Shown: positions 1 to 8,023 of the stretch, piece after piece
Layout: each line of letters starts with the position of its first letter
How positions within the stretch are numbered: position 1 is the first letter of the stretch
Assembly (NCBI RefSeq): GCF_006265175.1
Contig: NZ_VDCQ01000081.1
Location: 1 to 42,176, forward strand
Length of the DNA stretch: 42,176 nt
Direction of reading: 5' to 3'
Source: Paenibacillus hemerocallicola
GTDB taxonomy: Bacteria > Bacillota > Bacilli > Paenibacillales > NBRC-103111
The notes under the pieces: generated by a model
Seen by the model: the letters and a program-made list of their open reading frames with translations, nothing else
Database searches by the model: none
Told to the model about the DNA's origin: nothing
Translations under genes and position numbers: made by a program

Positions 1-1
1 C

Positions 2-625
2 AAGAATGACAACAAGAATGACAACAAGAATGACAACAAGAGCGACAGCAAGAACGACAACAAGAATGACAGCAGGAACGACAAAAATAGCAACGACCGC
101 TCAAATGGAAGCAATGCCTCGAATATAAGCCAAAAAGTCGGGACGACGTCCGACAAGGACGATAAAAAGAAAGAAGAAGACAAGAAGAAAGAAGAAGAGC
201 GGAAAAAAGAGGAAGAAAGAAAGAAACAGGAGCAGGAGAGAAAGAAGCAGGAAGAAGATAGAAAAAAGCAGCAGGAGCAAGATAAGAAGAAGCAAGAAGA
301 AGAGAAAAAGAAACAGGAAGAAGCGCGCAAGAAGCAGCAGCAGCAGGAGCAGGACAAAAAGAAGCAAGAAGAAGAGAAGAAGAAGCAAGAGGAAGATCGT
401 AAAAAGCAGCAGGAGCAGGACAAAAAGAAGCAAGAGGAAGAGAAGAAGAAGCAGGAAGAAGAGCGTAGAAAGCAACAAGAGCAAGACAAGAAGAACCAGG
501 ACAACAGCAAGAAGGACGACGAGAAGAAGGACGACGAGAAGAAGGAAGAGGATAAGCGGGCCTTCTTTAAACCGGGAATGCAAGGGGAATTCAAACTTAT
601 TCGCGCATCGGATTTGTCCGACTGA
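2..625 (+). CDS. C-terminal part of a Lys/Glu/Gln-rich repeat protein (5' end outside window)
   Basis: An open frame enters at base 2 and stops with TGA at 623-625, giving 207 visible residues. The first ~33 residues are KNDN/KSDS-type four-residue repeats. A short Ser/Asn/Gly spacer follows, then a long highly charged stretch built on a 22-residue unit (KKQEEDRKKQQEQDKKKQEE). Copies begin at 242, 308 (24 residues), 380 and 446. After KDDEKKDDE repeats the protein ends in a short, non-repetitive, partly hydrophobic tail (AFFKPGMQGEF). The repeat is predicted to form a single long charged helix or coiled coil. The family cannot be identified without the N-terminus. Long low-complexity tails occur on Paenibacillaceae cell-wall proteins such as class A penicillin-binding proteins, but that is only a suggestion. 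A hairpin terminator follows at 687. Confidence 0.75.
   Translation, partial: KNDNKNDNKNDNKSDSKNDNKNDSRNDKNSNDRSNGSNASNISQKVGTTSDKDDKKKEEDKKKEEERKKEEERKKQEQERKKQEEDRKKQQEQDKKKQEEEKKKQEEARKKQQQQEQDKKKQEEEKKKQEEDRKKQQEQDKKKQEEEKKKQEEERRKQQEQDKKNQDNSKKDDEKKDDEKKEEDKRAFFKPGMQGEFKLIRASDLSD
242..511 (+). repeat. Four tandem copies of a ~66-bp coding repeat
   Basis: In-frame repeats of 22 codons lie at 242-307, 308-379 (two extra Gln codons), 380-445 and 446-511 (degenerate last third). They encode a charged Lys/Gln/Glu helix unit. Synonymous differences between copies show that they are not recent identical duplications, except that the first and third copies encode the same peptide. Confidence 0.8.
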
Positions 626-686
626 GCTGCAGGATGGGATAATGCCGCATCCACAAAGCGAAATTTGTCGTCATATCTTTCAAATC

Positions 687-733
687 GCGTTCTGTAGTTC
701 CAAGGTTGGGGGGCTGCAGAACGCTTTTCTTTT
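687..733 (+). terminator. Rho-independent terminator after the repeat protein
   Basis: GCGTTCTGTAG (687-697) pairs with CTGCAGAACGC (714-724) with one G-U pair, followed by TTTTCTTTTT. It lies 60 nt after the stop codon at 625. Confidence 0.85.
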
Positions 734-772
734 TGTTCGACAGCATTCCGACTTATTTGCGGTTATTCGCGA

Positions 773-801
773 TTGACGATATTTGGAATTAAATCTATGA
801 T
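773..801 (+). promoter_or_regulatory. Sigma-A promoter for the histidine kinase gene
   Basis: TTGACG (773-778), a 17-nt spacer and TATGAT (796-801) match the sigma-A consensus in five of six positions each. The site is about 80 nt before the kinase start and downstream of the previous gene's terminator. Confidence 0.7.
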
Positions 802-879
802 TACTGGTAGTTCGCCGGGATATGCCCGGCAAGGCCGGCTGCAAGTTGACGCGCAATCTTTCAGGTAAGAGGTGTGCCT

Positions 880-2250
880 ATGTCTGAATTAAGGAAGCAG
901 TACATACGAGCCCTGACCCAATATTTCGAAGATGGCAGCAGCGGCTCGCAGCATCCGGCGTCTACTCTCGGTTCCGTACTGCAAACGATCGAGCCGGAAG
1001 AAATCGTCCATATTCACGAGCAGAGCATGCAAAGAATAGCGGCAAGCGTAGAGCCCGAGGAAGCGCTGCGCTACTACCGGCTTTCCTTTGTATTTCTGAT
1101 GGAGTTGTTGGCGCACTACAAGTATAAATTTCAGCATGTAGACAACAACGAGCAAGTGCTCGAAGAGCTGAGGAACGTGCTGTTCAAGACGCACAACTCG
1201 TTCCAGTCGGTGGCAAGCAAATATGAAAACGTTCTGCAGCATATGGACAGCGGCATCGTCCTGTTCGACAGCGAAGGTTACATTTCCTTCGTCAACGTTT
1301 TAATGGGCCGGTATTTGGGTGTGCCCCGCCGATCGCTGCTGGGACTCGATTTGCCGGGGCTCGCTTCGTACTCGGGGCTTTCGCGCTCGTTCCGGAAACT
1401 TATCGTCAAACTGCACCGGGAAATGTTTTTGTACAGGCTGCGCTACCATGAAGTGATCGACGAGCACGGGCGGCACTTTCTGGTCACGGCTACCTATGGG
1501 GAAGAGCTGGACGGAGATATTTTGATCAGCGTGAAGGATGTGACCGAATTCAAAAAGATCGAGCAGTCGGCCTATCAGAACGACAAGCTGGCCATGCTCG
1601 GCAAAATCGCGGCAGCCATCGCCCATGAAATACGCAATCCTCTCACCTCCATCCGGGGGTTCATGCAATTGCTTCGCCCCCACCTCGTGCAGCTCGGCAA
1701 GGAAGAGTACGCGAGAATCGTAATCGATGAAATCGATCGCGCCAACGACATTATTTATGAATTTTTAAATTCCTCCAAGCCTTCCACGCCCGTCAAGAAG
1801 GAAGTCCACGTCGACAGCCTGCTGAAAGAAGTCAAGCTGCTGTTCGAGAGCGAAGCGATCCTCAAAGGCTGCGATATCGAGCTTTCTCCCATCGATCCGG
1901 CTCTAACCATCTGCGTAGATGTCAAGCAGGCGAAGCAGGCGCTGCTTAATATCGTCAAAAATTCGTTGGACGCCATCGGCGGCAGCACGAAAGCCCAGCG
2001 CGGGATGATCGGCATCTCCGCGGTCAAGCAAAGCTCCAAAGTGATGATCATGGTGCAGGACAACGGAACGGGCATGGATTACCATACCCAGTCCAAGCTG
2101 TTCGACCCGTTCTTCACGACCAAACTGGAAGGTACCGGGTTAGGATTGGCGGTTTGCTACCGGATTATTAAAAATCACGGCGGACATATCCAGGTCGACA
2201 GCGATATCGGCACCGGGACCCAGTTCAAAATTACGCTGCCGCTCTGCTGA
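880..2250 (+). CDS. Soluble sensor histidine kinase (RsbU_N-like, PAS, HisKA, HATPase_c)
   Basis: A 456-residue kinase without membrane segments, so it senses a cytoplasmic signal or partner. The N-terminal ~110 residues resemble the RsbU N-terminal domain (the pattern PEEIVHIH, then FLMELLAHY). That domain in RsbU binds the switch kinase RsbT. A PAS domain follows (~115-225; MDSGIVLFDSEGYISFVN). The phosphoacceptor is His249 in AHEIRNPLTSIRGFMQLL. The ATPase domain has the N box (NIVKNSLDAI), DNGTG (394-398), FDPFFTTK and GTGLGL (418-423). The architecture resembles Bacillus/Paenibacillus sporulation kinases that feed Spo0F, and no response regulator gene is adjacent, but the sporulation role is inference. 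ATG 880 is chosen over an in-frame GTG at 874 because AAGAGG at 867-872 is spaced correctly only for 880. Confidence 0.9.
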   Translation: MSELRKQYIRALTQYFEDGSSGSQHPASTLGSVLQTIEPEEIVHIHEQSMQRIAASVEPEEALRYYRLSFVFLMELLAHYKYKFQHVDNNEQVLEELRNVLFKTHNSFQSVASKYENVLQHMDSGIVLFDSEGYISFVNVLMGRYLGVPRRSLLGLDLPGLASYSGLSRSFRKLIVKLHREMFLYRLRYHEVIDEHGRHFLVTATYGEELDGDILISVKDVTEFKKIEQSAYQNDKLAMLGKIAAAIAHEIRNPLTSIRGFMQLLRPHLVQLGKEEYARIVIDEIDRANDIIYEFLNSSKPSTPVKKEVHVDSLLKEVKLLFESEAILKGCDIELSPIDPALTICVDVKQAKQALLNIVKNSLDAIGGSTKAQRGMIGISAVKQSSKVMIMVQDNGTGMDYHTQSKLFDPFFTTKLEGTGLGLAVCYRIIKNHGGHIQVDSDIGTGTQFKITLPLC

Positions 2251-2304
2251 GGCGATGTGCTACAATGGATGGGAAGGTATTCGTCGGTTGGAGAGGAGAA
2301 GACT

Positions 2305-3318
2305 ATGAGGTATCGTCCTTTTGGAGCTATCGGTGTCAATGTATCTTCGCTTGGTTTCGGCGCGATGAACTTGCCCGGAGTTCCCCTGGAGCAGGCTCGT
2401 GCCGCGCTCAACTACGCTTTGGACAATGGAATCAATTATATCGATACGGCTGCGGCCTACAGAAATAGCGAGGAAATTATCGGGGAGTGCATCTCGCACC
2501 GTCGGGACGAATATTTTTTGGCGACAAAGACGAACAAGCGCGATTACGCGACCGCCAAAGAGGAAATCGACCGAAGCTTGACGCGGATGAGGACCGACGT
2601 GATCGACCTGCTGCAAATTCATTATGTGAACTATGTGCACGATTTCAAGGCCGCCATGGAAGAGGACGGAGCTTACCGGGCCGCGCTGGAGGCGAAGGAA
2701 GCCGGCAAGGTGCGCCATATCGGAATAACGGGCCACCGGCCGGAGCTGCTGGCGAAATGGATTCAGAAGGGCCAGTTCGAGCAGGTGCTGTTTCATTTGA
2801 ACTTGGCTCAGCCGTTCGCCTTGGACGAGCTCATCCCGGAGATGGTCCGGCGCAATATGGGGAGGGTGGCCATGAAGCCGCTGTCCGGCGGTTTTATACG
2901 CCCGGTCGACAAGGCGATCCGGTACCCGTACAGCCAAGACGTTCACGTAATCATTTCCGGCATGGTCAGCGTCGAGGAAGTGAAGGAAAACATCGCGGCC
3001 ATGGGGCGGGAAGTGGAGGAGGCGGAACGCCGAGAGCTGGAAAGCTTGGCGCTCAAGCTCGGGACGCACAATTGCAGACGCTGCAATTATTGCTCGTGCC
3101 CGCTGGGTATTCCGATTCCGGACGTTATGATCTCGAGCGTCGTGAGCAAGGAGTTCGGGCTGCTTCCGAAAGGAAACGGCTTCTACGAAAAGCATAAAGA
3201 AAAAATTATGTCGTGCGCCGACTATGAGCCTTGCAAGGAGACACCGCTCTGTCAGAAGCAGTGCCCGTACCATCTGCCCATGCAATCGGTTATCGCGCAG
3301 GCTGCCGCGAATTATTGA
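2305..3318 (+). CDS. Aldo/keto reductase with C-terminal Cys-rich (4Fe-4S-type) domain
   Basis: A 337-residue protein. The TIM-barrel part carries the aldo/keto reductase tetrad: Asp47 and Tyr52 (DTAAAY), Lys75 and His106. Such enzymes reduce carbonyls with NAD(P)H. The C-terminal ~85 residues contain eight cysteines in two groups: 257, 260, 263, 265 (CRRCNYCSCPLGIPI) and 304, 310, 316, 320. This is a ferredoxin-like tail found in a distinct subgroup of the family and suggests an additional Fe-S electron path. ATG 2305 follows GAGAGGAG (2291-2298). An in-frame GTG at 2257 has no Shine-Dalgarno sequence. It starts 54 nt after the kinase, with no terminator between, so the two are probably co-transcribed. 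A bidirectional hairpin closes the unit. Confidence 0.9.
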   Translation: MRYRPFGAIGVNVSSLGFGAMNLPGVPLEQARAALNYALDNGINYIDTAAAYRNSEEIIGECISHRRDEYFLATKTNKRDYATAKEEIDRSLTRMRTDVIDLLQIHYVNYVHDFKAAMEEDGAYRAALEAKEAGKVRHIGITGHRPELLAKWIQKGQFEQVLFHLNLAQPFALDELIPEMVRRNMGRVAMKPLSGGFIRPVDKAIRYPYSQDVHVIISGMVSVEEVKENIAAMGREVEEAERRELESLALKLGTHNCRRCNYCSCPLGIPIPDVMISSVVSKEFGLLPKGNGFYEKHKEKIMSCADYEPCKETPLCQKQCPYHLPMQSVIAQAAANY

Positions 3319-3325
3319 TGCTGAC

Positions 3326-3365
3326 AAACAAGCGGCCCGCCTACGATGAGGCGGGCCGCTTGTTT
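3326..3365. terminator. Bidirectional terminator between convergent genes
   Basis: A perfect 17-bp stem (3326-3342 with 3349-3365) with a 6-nt loop. The arms begin AAAC and end GTTT, so each strand has T residues at the 3' side. It lies between the reductase gene and the minus-strand membrane protein gene. Confidence 0.9.
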
Positions 3366-3400
3366 CATGGCAGCCATTACGCTTTGCATGCACCGTTACT

Positions 3401-3946
3401 TCACGCTTGCAGCTCCATGCCGCGTGCAGCGACCGGTGCGGGCGAAGAGGCCGGATGAGCTTCGGTAAAGTCGGCTAACGACAAGATCAGCCTGTTCACT
3501 TCGTTCACGGTAAACGGCAAGCCTGTCGTCCGCTCCATCAAGTTCGGAATCGATACTCCGACCCGTCCAGATCTTTGATTGGTGCGCAAATCATATGGCA
3601 GCACGGTCAAAGCCGCGGTATAGTCGTCAGAATCGATCATCTGGACCGTAGGCGCGTTGTCGAAAGGAATGATTAACGACTTGCGGTTCCAATGCACGGT
3701 GCCCGGCTTAAACGTAACGATGAGCCATTCCGGCTCGCCGGAATTTCCGGTCAGCTTGACGATCTCGACGCCGTTACGGTTCGGCTTCAGTCGCTGGCTC
3801 GTCTTGATATCCGGTAAAAAAACAACGATGAAGATCGGGATGGCGCTGGCGATATAAAGCAGAAGAGGCGATTCCCGCAAAATGCTGGAAATGAAAAATG
3901 CAGCAAATACAATTAATCCCAACAGCAATAACCATTTGTTTCTCAT
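3401..3946 (-). CDS. Small membrane protein of unknown function with two N-terminal TM helices
   Basis: About 181 residues from ATG 3946. Two hydrophobic segments lie close together at the N-terminus (KWLLLLGLIVFAAFFIS and LLLYIASAIPIFIVVFLP). They are followed by a ~125-residue soluble domain rich in beta-prone segments (EWLIVTFKPGTVHWNR, KSLIIPFDNAP) that could be PH-like or similar. I do not recognise the family. Alternative in-frame starts exist at ATG 3955, ATG 3967 and TTG 3982. The promoter -10 at 3995-4000 puts transcription near 3988, so TTG 3982 would have almost no leader. GGGGG upstream of 3946 is the better-spaced ribosome site. Confidence 0.75.
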   Translation of the reverse strand: MRNKWLLLLGLIVFAAFFISSILRESPLLLYIASAIPIFIVVFLPDIKTSQRLKPNRNGVEIVKLTGNSGEPEWLIVTFKPGTVHWNRKSLIIPFDNAPTVQMIDSDDYTAALTVLPYDLRTNQRSGRVGVSIPNLMERTTGLPFTVNEVNRLILSLADFTEAHPASSPAPVAARGMELQA

Positions 3947-3994
3947 CCGCCGCATCCCCCAAGTCATGTCGAGCTTTTGCAAAATACGATCCTA

Positions 3995-4023
3995 ATTATA
4001 GCATACGGGCCGATGCCTTTGAA
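3995..4023 (-). promoter_or_regulatory. Promoter for the two-TM membrane protein gene
   Basis: On the minus strand, TTCAAA (4018-4023), a 17-nt spacer and a perfect TATAAT (3995-4000) preceded by TG-N, an extended -10. Confidence 0.75.
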
Positions 4024-4079
4024 GATGCAGTTTGTTGGCAGACAGCATGAAATTCATTTATTAAAGTGAGGCTGACATC

Positions 4080-5384
4080 ATGGGGCTGTTCCTCAAGCGC
4101 CGGCGGGGCCGGAAGCCTTCGTCCTACCGCAGCGGCATGCTCGCCGCCATATTCGAAGGAATCCCGTCGATCATCATTTTCCAACTGCTCGGCGGTCCAT
4201 TCGTAACGGGCTATTTGCTGTACCTTGGCGCAACGTCGTTTCAAGTCGGAATCGTGCTGGCTATTCCGAGTATGGCCAACATGCTGCAAATCGTAGGAGC
4301 GCTGCTCATCCAGCGCTATTCGAACCGGAAGCTGCTGTTTACGCTGCTGTGCGGTACGCATCGCGTCTTGTGGGTATTGACGGGTGCCGTACCGCTGATG
4401 TTTCCGAAGGAATACGGAGTAACCGCCTACATCGTCGTGTGTATCGCGGCCTTTATGGGGCAAGCCGTCGGGTCGGTATTTTGGACTTCTCTCATTGCCG
4501 ATATGGTGCCCGCCAAAGTGCGCGGCCGTTACTTCGGCATCCGCAATACGATATTATGGGCGGGCGGCTGCATCGCGATTGTTGCATTCGGCCAAATTTT
4601 GGATCGCCTGCCGGAGCCGCAAGGCTTCCACATTTTGTACATGGTCGCCGCCGTTTGCGTCGTATTCGACATTTTCTTTTTCCTCAAATATCCGAACCGC
4701 CCGTTCGAGAAATCCGGACAGCAGGGGACGGCGGCCATGCTGAAGGTTCCGTTCCGGCATCCCCCTTTTGTGAAATCGATGCTGTTCATATCGCTCTGGC
4801 TGTTCGTGCAGGGGATTTCCGTTCCATTCTTCAATTACGTCATGCTGGATATTATGAAGCTGGGCTATAATTGGATCGCGATCGCCACGATGACGCAAAA
4901 CGTCGCGATGATGATCGGCTACTCGATGTGGGGCAATCTGAACGCGAAGTACCGCTCGAAGACGCTGCTGTTCTGGACGCTGCCGGTTATCGCCGCGGCC
5001 TGCATGGGCTGGGGGCTTCTGCCCGTCCTGCCGGATATTCCGGTCCTTCTATTGATCCATATGCTGATCGGCGTCGGCATAGGCGGTTTTAATCAGCTTA
5101 TGTTCAATTTCGTCGTCGGCGATACGCCGAAGGGCGAACGTCCGATGTTTATCGCCGTCTTCTACGCGTTGACCGGATTTGCCGGCTTTATGGGGCCGTT
5201 GCTCGGAGGTGCTGTATACCGAATCGTGGCGCATATGCCGAATTGGGTGCAATTGTTCGGGATATCGCTCGCAGCAGGCATCGTTCTGCTTATTGTGGCT
5301 GTAAGCATCGGCTCGAGAGTGCTACTCGAGTCGACTAAATGGCCGCGCCGGCCGGGCGCGGCCGGATGGAGGAGAGGGGTATGA
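4080..5384 (+). CDS. MFS transporter
   Basis: A 434-residue integral membrane protein with about twelve hydrophobic helices and a basic N-terminus (KRRRGRKPSS). The MFS loop signature between helices 2 and 3 is degenerate (LIQRYSNRK). A cytoplasmic PAKVRGRYFGIRN segment after helix 4 is typical of sugar- or solute-type MFS members in Firmicutes. The Shine-Dalgarno AGTGAGG (4065-4071) is 8 nt from ATG 4080. Its stop codon overlaps the start of the next gene (ATGA at 5381-5384), so transporter and dehydrogenase are translationally coupled. That suggests the dehydrogenase acts on the transported compound. Substrate unknown; a sugar or polyol is a reasonable guess. Confidence 0.85.
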   Translation: MGLFLKRRRGRKPSSYRSGMLAAIFEGIPSIIIFQLLGGPFVTGYLLYLGATSFQVGIVLAIPSMANMLQIVGALLIQRYSNRKLLFTLLCGTHRVLWVLTGAVPLMFPKEYGVTAYIVVCIAAFMGQAVGSVFWTSLIADMVPAKVRGRYFGIRNTILWAGGCIAIVAFGQILDRLPEPQGFHILYMVAAVCVVFDIFFFLKYPNRPFEKSGQQGTAAMLKVPFRHPPFVKSMLFISLWLFVQGISVPFFNYVMLDIMKLGYNWIAIATMTQNVAMMIGYSMWGNLNAKYRSKTLLFWTLPVIAAACMGWGLLPVLPDIPVLLLIHMLIGVGIGGFNQLMFNFVVGDTPKGERPMFIAVFYALTGFAGFMGPLLGGAVYRIVAHMPNWVQLFGISLAAGIVLLIVAVSIGSRVLLESTKWPRRPGAAGWRRGV

Positions 5385-6304
5385 GAACAAGAATTGCGAT
5401 CATCGGGTTGGGAGATATCGCCGAGAAAGCGTATTTGCCGGTCGTGGCCCACCACCCTGGTGTTGAAATTGTCGCACTTATGAGCCGATCGGAGGAAACG
5501 GTAGAACGGATCGGCGAAGCGTACCGTGTTCCGGGCCGAACGACGAAGTTGAACGAACTGCTGGAGCGGGAGCTCGATGCCGTCTTCGTGCACAGCCCGA
5601 CCGAGACGCACGCGGATATTGTGCTGGCCTGCTTGGACCGCGGGCTTCACGTGTACGTGGATAAACCGTTGTCGTACAAGCTGGAGGAATCCGAGCGGAT
5701 GGCCGAGCAAGCGGAGAAACGCGGCAAGCTGCTCGCCGTCGGGTTCAACCGCAGGTTCGCGCCCATGTATACGGAAGCGAAGCGCTGGCTGGAGGAAACC
5801 GGAGGATTCGATTTGTGCATCGCGCAAAAACACCGGACTCGCCAGCAGACGCTTCCTGCCAAGGAAACGCTGTACGACGATATGATCCATATGATCGATT
5901 TGCTGTTGTGGCTTGGCGCCAAGCCGGGCGAAGTCACGAGCTGGATAAGCGAGAAGGACGCCGACGGCAGGCTGCTGCATGCTTCGGGAAGCTTGCGGAC
6001 AGGGACTTCCGCTTCGTTCGTCAGCATGAACCGTCGGGCCGGCGGCGATCTCGAGAAGCTGGAGCTGCACGGCGGCGGGCGCTCGGCGGAAATCGTCAAT
6101 CTCGATTCGGCCGTATTGCGGGACAAGCGGGAAGGGGAGCACACGAAGCGGTTCGGTAGCTGGGAGACAGTTTCCCATCGGAGAGGCTTCGCCGGAATCG
6201 TCGACCACTTTCTTGCCACGCTCGACCGTCCGATGGAATGTCTCGTCAGCGCCGACAAGGTGCTGGAGACGCACCGGCTCGTAGAGAAGCTGAGCGGGAT
6301 GTAG
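5381..6304 (+). CDS. Gfo/Idh/MocA family NAD(P)-dependent oxidoreductase
   Basis: 307 residues. The N-terminal Rossmann fold begins RIAIIGLGDIAEKAYLP, with the dinucleotide loop GLGDIA. Next come the family segments HSPTETHADIVLACLDRGLHVYVDKPL, with the conserved DKP lysine, and a C-terminal alpha/beta domain with DDMIHMIDLLLWLG, where the conserved His acts. Family members oxidise or reduce sugars, inositols and related cyclic compounds with NAD(P). ATG 5381 has a strong GGAGGAGAGGGG immediately upstream. Earlier in-frame ATGs (from 5339) lack one. Coupled to the upstream MFS gene. Confidence 0.9.
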   Translation: MRTRIAIIGLGDIAEKAYLPVVAHHPGVEIVALMSRSEETVERIGEAYRVPGRTTKLNELLERELDAVFVHSPTETHADIVLACLDRGLHVYVDKPLSYKLEESERMAEQAEKRGKLLAVGFNRRFAPMYTEAKRWLEETGGFDLCIAQKHRTRQQTLPAKETLYDDMIHMIDLLLWLGAKPGEVTSWISEKDADGRLLHASGSLRTGTSASFVSMNRRAGGDLEKLELHGGGRSAEIVNLDSAVLRDKREGEHTKRFGSWETVSHRRGFAGIVDHFLATLDRPMECLVSADKVLETHRLVEKLSGM

Positions 6305-6320
6305 CAACGGACGAATGGAG

Positions 6321-6364
6321 GGCCCCCGTACCCGCGATAAGCGAGTCGGGGGCCGGCGTCTTTT
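6321..6364 (+). terminator. Probable terminator after the oxidoreductase
   Basis: GGCCCCCG (6321-6328) pairs with CGGGGGCC (6347-6354), followed within a few bases by CTTTT. It separates the plus-strand operon from the convergent histidine phosphatase gene. Confidence 0.55.
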
Positions 6365-6376
6365 GATCCGCGAGCG

Positions 6377-7072
6377 TCAGCCGTTGTTGGCCATCAAGCC
6401 CATGAACGAGACGGGCAGCCCCGTCTTGTGCAGATGCGCGACGCAGCCGAGCCCGGTGCAGCGGGGAACGGCCCACTGCTCGCTTCGTTCCTCGAACAAT
6501 ATCGTCGTCACCGAGCTGGGAGGAAGCCAGAACGAGCTCCACACGAGCGGGAAAGGGATCTCCAGCAGGTGGGACAGCCACGTCAGCCCGAAGCCGAGAT
6601 GGCAAAACACCGCAATAGCTTCCCGGCTGGGCGATTGGATCCGGTAGCGCCCTTCTTCCCTCTCATACCCGTGCCGCAGCAGAAAGGCGTCCGAATCGCT
6701 CACGATCGTCTCGTATAATGCGGCATAATCTCGGTAAGATTCATGGTCGGGCCACGTTTCATGGCCGGGATAAGGCTTCCGGGCGCGAACCGCTTCTCCG
6801 GGGATGTTCCATGCCGCGATCGGGCGGCCCTGGTCGTCCGGAGCCTGCCAGTTCAGCTCGCGCGTCCACGGCTCGATAACCGGCTCCATTCCGAGCCGGT
6901 CGGCGGTATATCGCATCGTATGGACGGCCCGATTGACGGGCGAGCAGTAGATGCGGTCGACGCCCGCTTCCTGAAGACGGGCGGCCAATGCTTGCGCTTC
7001 CAGATGCCCCGCCGCCGTTATCGTATGATTGGCGTAATCGGGCTCGGCGTGACGGATCAAATAGATTTTCAT
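6377..7072 (-). CDS. Histidine phosphatase family protein (phosphoglycerate mutase-like)
   Basis: 231 residues. The N-terminus has the phosphohistidine motif LIRHAEPD, with the catalytic His at residue 8. A second-half His lies in FCHLGFGLTWL, and RIYCSPVNRAVHT matches the family's conserved Arg segment. Members dephosphorylate small phosphorylated metabolites or act as mutases. The gene ends the minus-strand run solute-binding protein, sugar isomerase, phosphatase, with 63 nt to the isomerase, so a role in clearing a sugar phosphate is plausible but not shown. The start ATG 7072 has GGGAGAG about 10 nt upstream. Confidence 0.85.
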   Translation of the reverse strand: MKIYLIRHAEPDYANHTITAAGHLEAQALAARLQEAGVDRIYCSPVNRAVHTMRYTADRLGMEPVIEPWTRELNWQAPDDQGRPIAAWNIPGEAVRARKPYPGHETWPDHESYRDYAALYETIVSDSDAFLLRHGYEREEGRYRIQSPSREAIAVFCHLGFGLTWLSHLLEIPFPLVWSSFWLPPSSVTTILFEERSEQWAVPRCTGLGCVAHLHKTGLPVSFMGLMANNG

Positions 7073-7135
7073 GCGGTTTTCTCTCCCGTAGTATGGATTC
7101 TCTTCTCTATGCCGCTGTAGCTTGAATACGGACCC

Positions 7136-7993
7136 TTACAAGGAAATCACATAATTGCCCAAATCATATGCGTATTTCAAGCCTGCGTCGCGAATGCCGT
7201 CGGGCAAATTGCGGATGCTGTTGTGAGTCTCGTAAGTAAAGTCGCCTTCATAGCCGATCCGTTTGAGCGTTTGCACGACGTCGGTCCAACGGATTGTACC
7301 CTGATACGGCAGGATGTGATGATCGCCGACCCCGTCGTTGTCCTGAATATGCGTCGCCTTCAGCCGCGAGCCCAGAATGCTTATTCCGGTTGTCTGGTCT
7401 ACCGACTGTCTATGGCCATGGCCTGTATCCCAGCAGGCGCCGATCAGCGGGTGGTTCAGCGTGTCGATCAGCTCGGCGAGCTCCTCCGGCAACGAGAAAT
7501 ACGAGCGGATGTGGCGACGATCGGTCAAGTTTTCCAAAGCGATGCCGACCCCGGTTTCCTCCAGGACGGGAATCCATTTGCGGTGAAACCGGACGTTGAA
7601 ATCGAGCACGTCCCGGTACGATTCGCCTTCCTCGCCGGTTACGTTGGTCGGGTGGAATACGACCCATGGCACGCCCAGTATGGCGGCGGTCCGCAGCGAT
7701 CTCTCGACCAGCGCCTCGTAGGATTCCAAAGTCAGGTCCAGCACGAGCTTCGAGAAATTGGGCCCGTGCACCGGTCCGTGCATCTGGGTGAACCGGACGC
7801 CGTGAGCGTCGGCGCTGGCCCGTATTTCCTTCGCCCAAGCCTCCTCCTCTTGCGGGCTAATCTGCAGCACCTGCTTCTGAAAATCCCAATAGTTCATGTC
7901 AAGCGAGACGAAGCCGGCGGCGGCGCAACGGCGAACCGCCTCAGGTCTGGAAATGCCGGCGTCGAATACGTTTAACGAGGTGGATACGTTCAT
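7136..7993 (-). CDS. Sugar phosphate isomerase/epimerase (xylose isomerase-like TIM barrel)
   Basis: 285 residues of the AP-endonuclease-2/xylose isomerase-like TIM-barrel family. Metal ligands expected in this fold are visible: Glu154 (IALENL), Asp189 (ACWDTGHGH), His215 (ATHIQDND) and Glu255 (YETH). These enzymes interconvert ketoses or epimerise sugars with a divalent metal; the substrate cannot be read from sequence. It starts 30 nt after the solute-binding lipoprotein gene, with a strong CAGGAGGGAT site 9 nt before ATG, so it belongs to the same operon. Confidence 0.88.
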   Translation of the reverse strand: MNVSTSLNVFDAGISRPEAVRRCAAAGFVSLDMNYWDFQKQVLQISPQEEEAWAKEIRASADAHGVRFTQMHGPVHGPNFSKLVLDLTLESYEALVERSLRTAAILGVPWVVFHPTNVTGEEGESYRDVLDFNVRFHRKWIPVLEETGVGIALENLTDRRHIRSYFSLPEELAELIDTLNHPLIGACWDTGHGHRQSVDQTTGISILGSRLKATHIQDNDGVGDHHILPYQGTIRWTDVVQTLKRIGYEGDFTYETHNSIRNLPDGIRDAGLKYAYDLGNYVISL

Positions 7994-8023
7994 CGGATAA
8001 ATCCCTCCTGGACGATCGATTAT

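Noticed and set aside
101-583. Minus-strand 160-residue poly-leucine open frame
   Set aside because: It is the exact antisense of the Lys/Glu/Gln repeat codons of the plus-strand gene; no ribosome site.
2260-3393. Long minus-strand open frame over the aldo/keto reductase
   Set aside because: Antisense shadow typical of GC-rich codon usage. The plus-strand product has a full tetrad and Cys motifs, the shadow has no recognisable motif, and it crosses the terminator.
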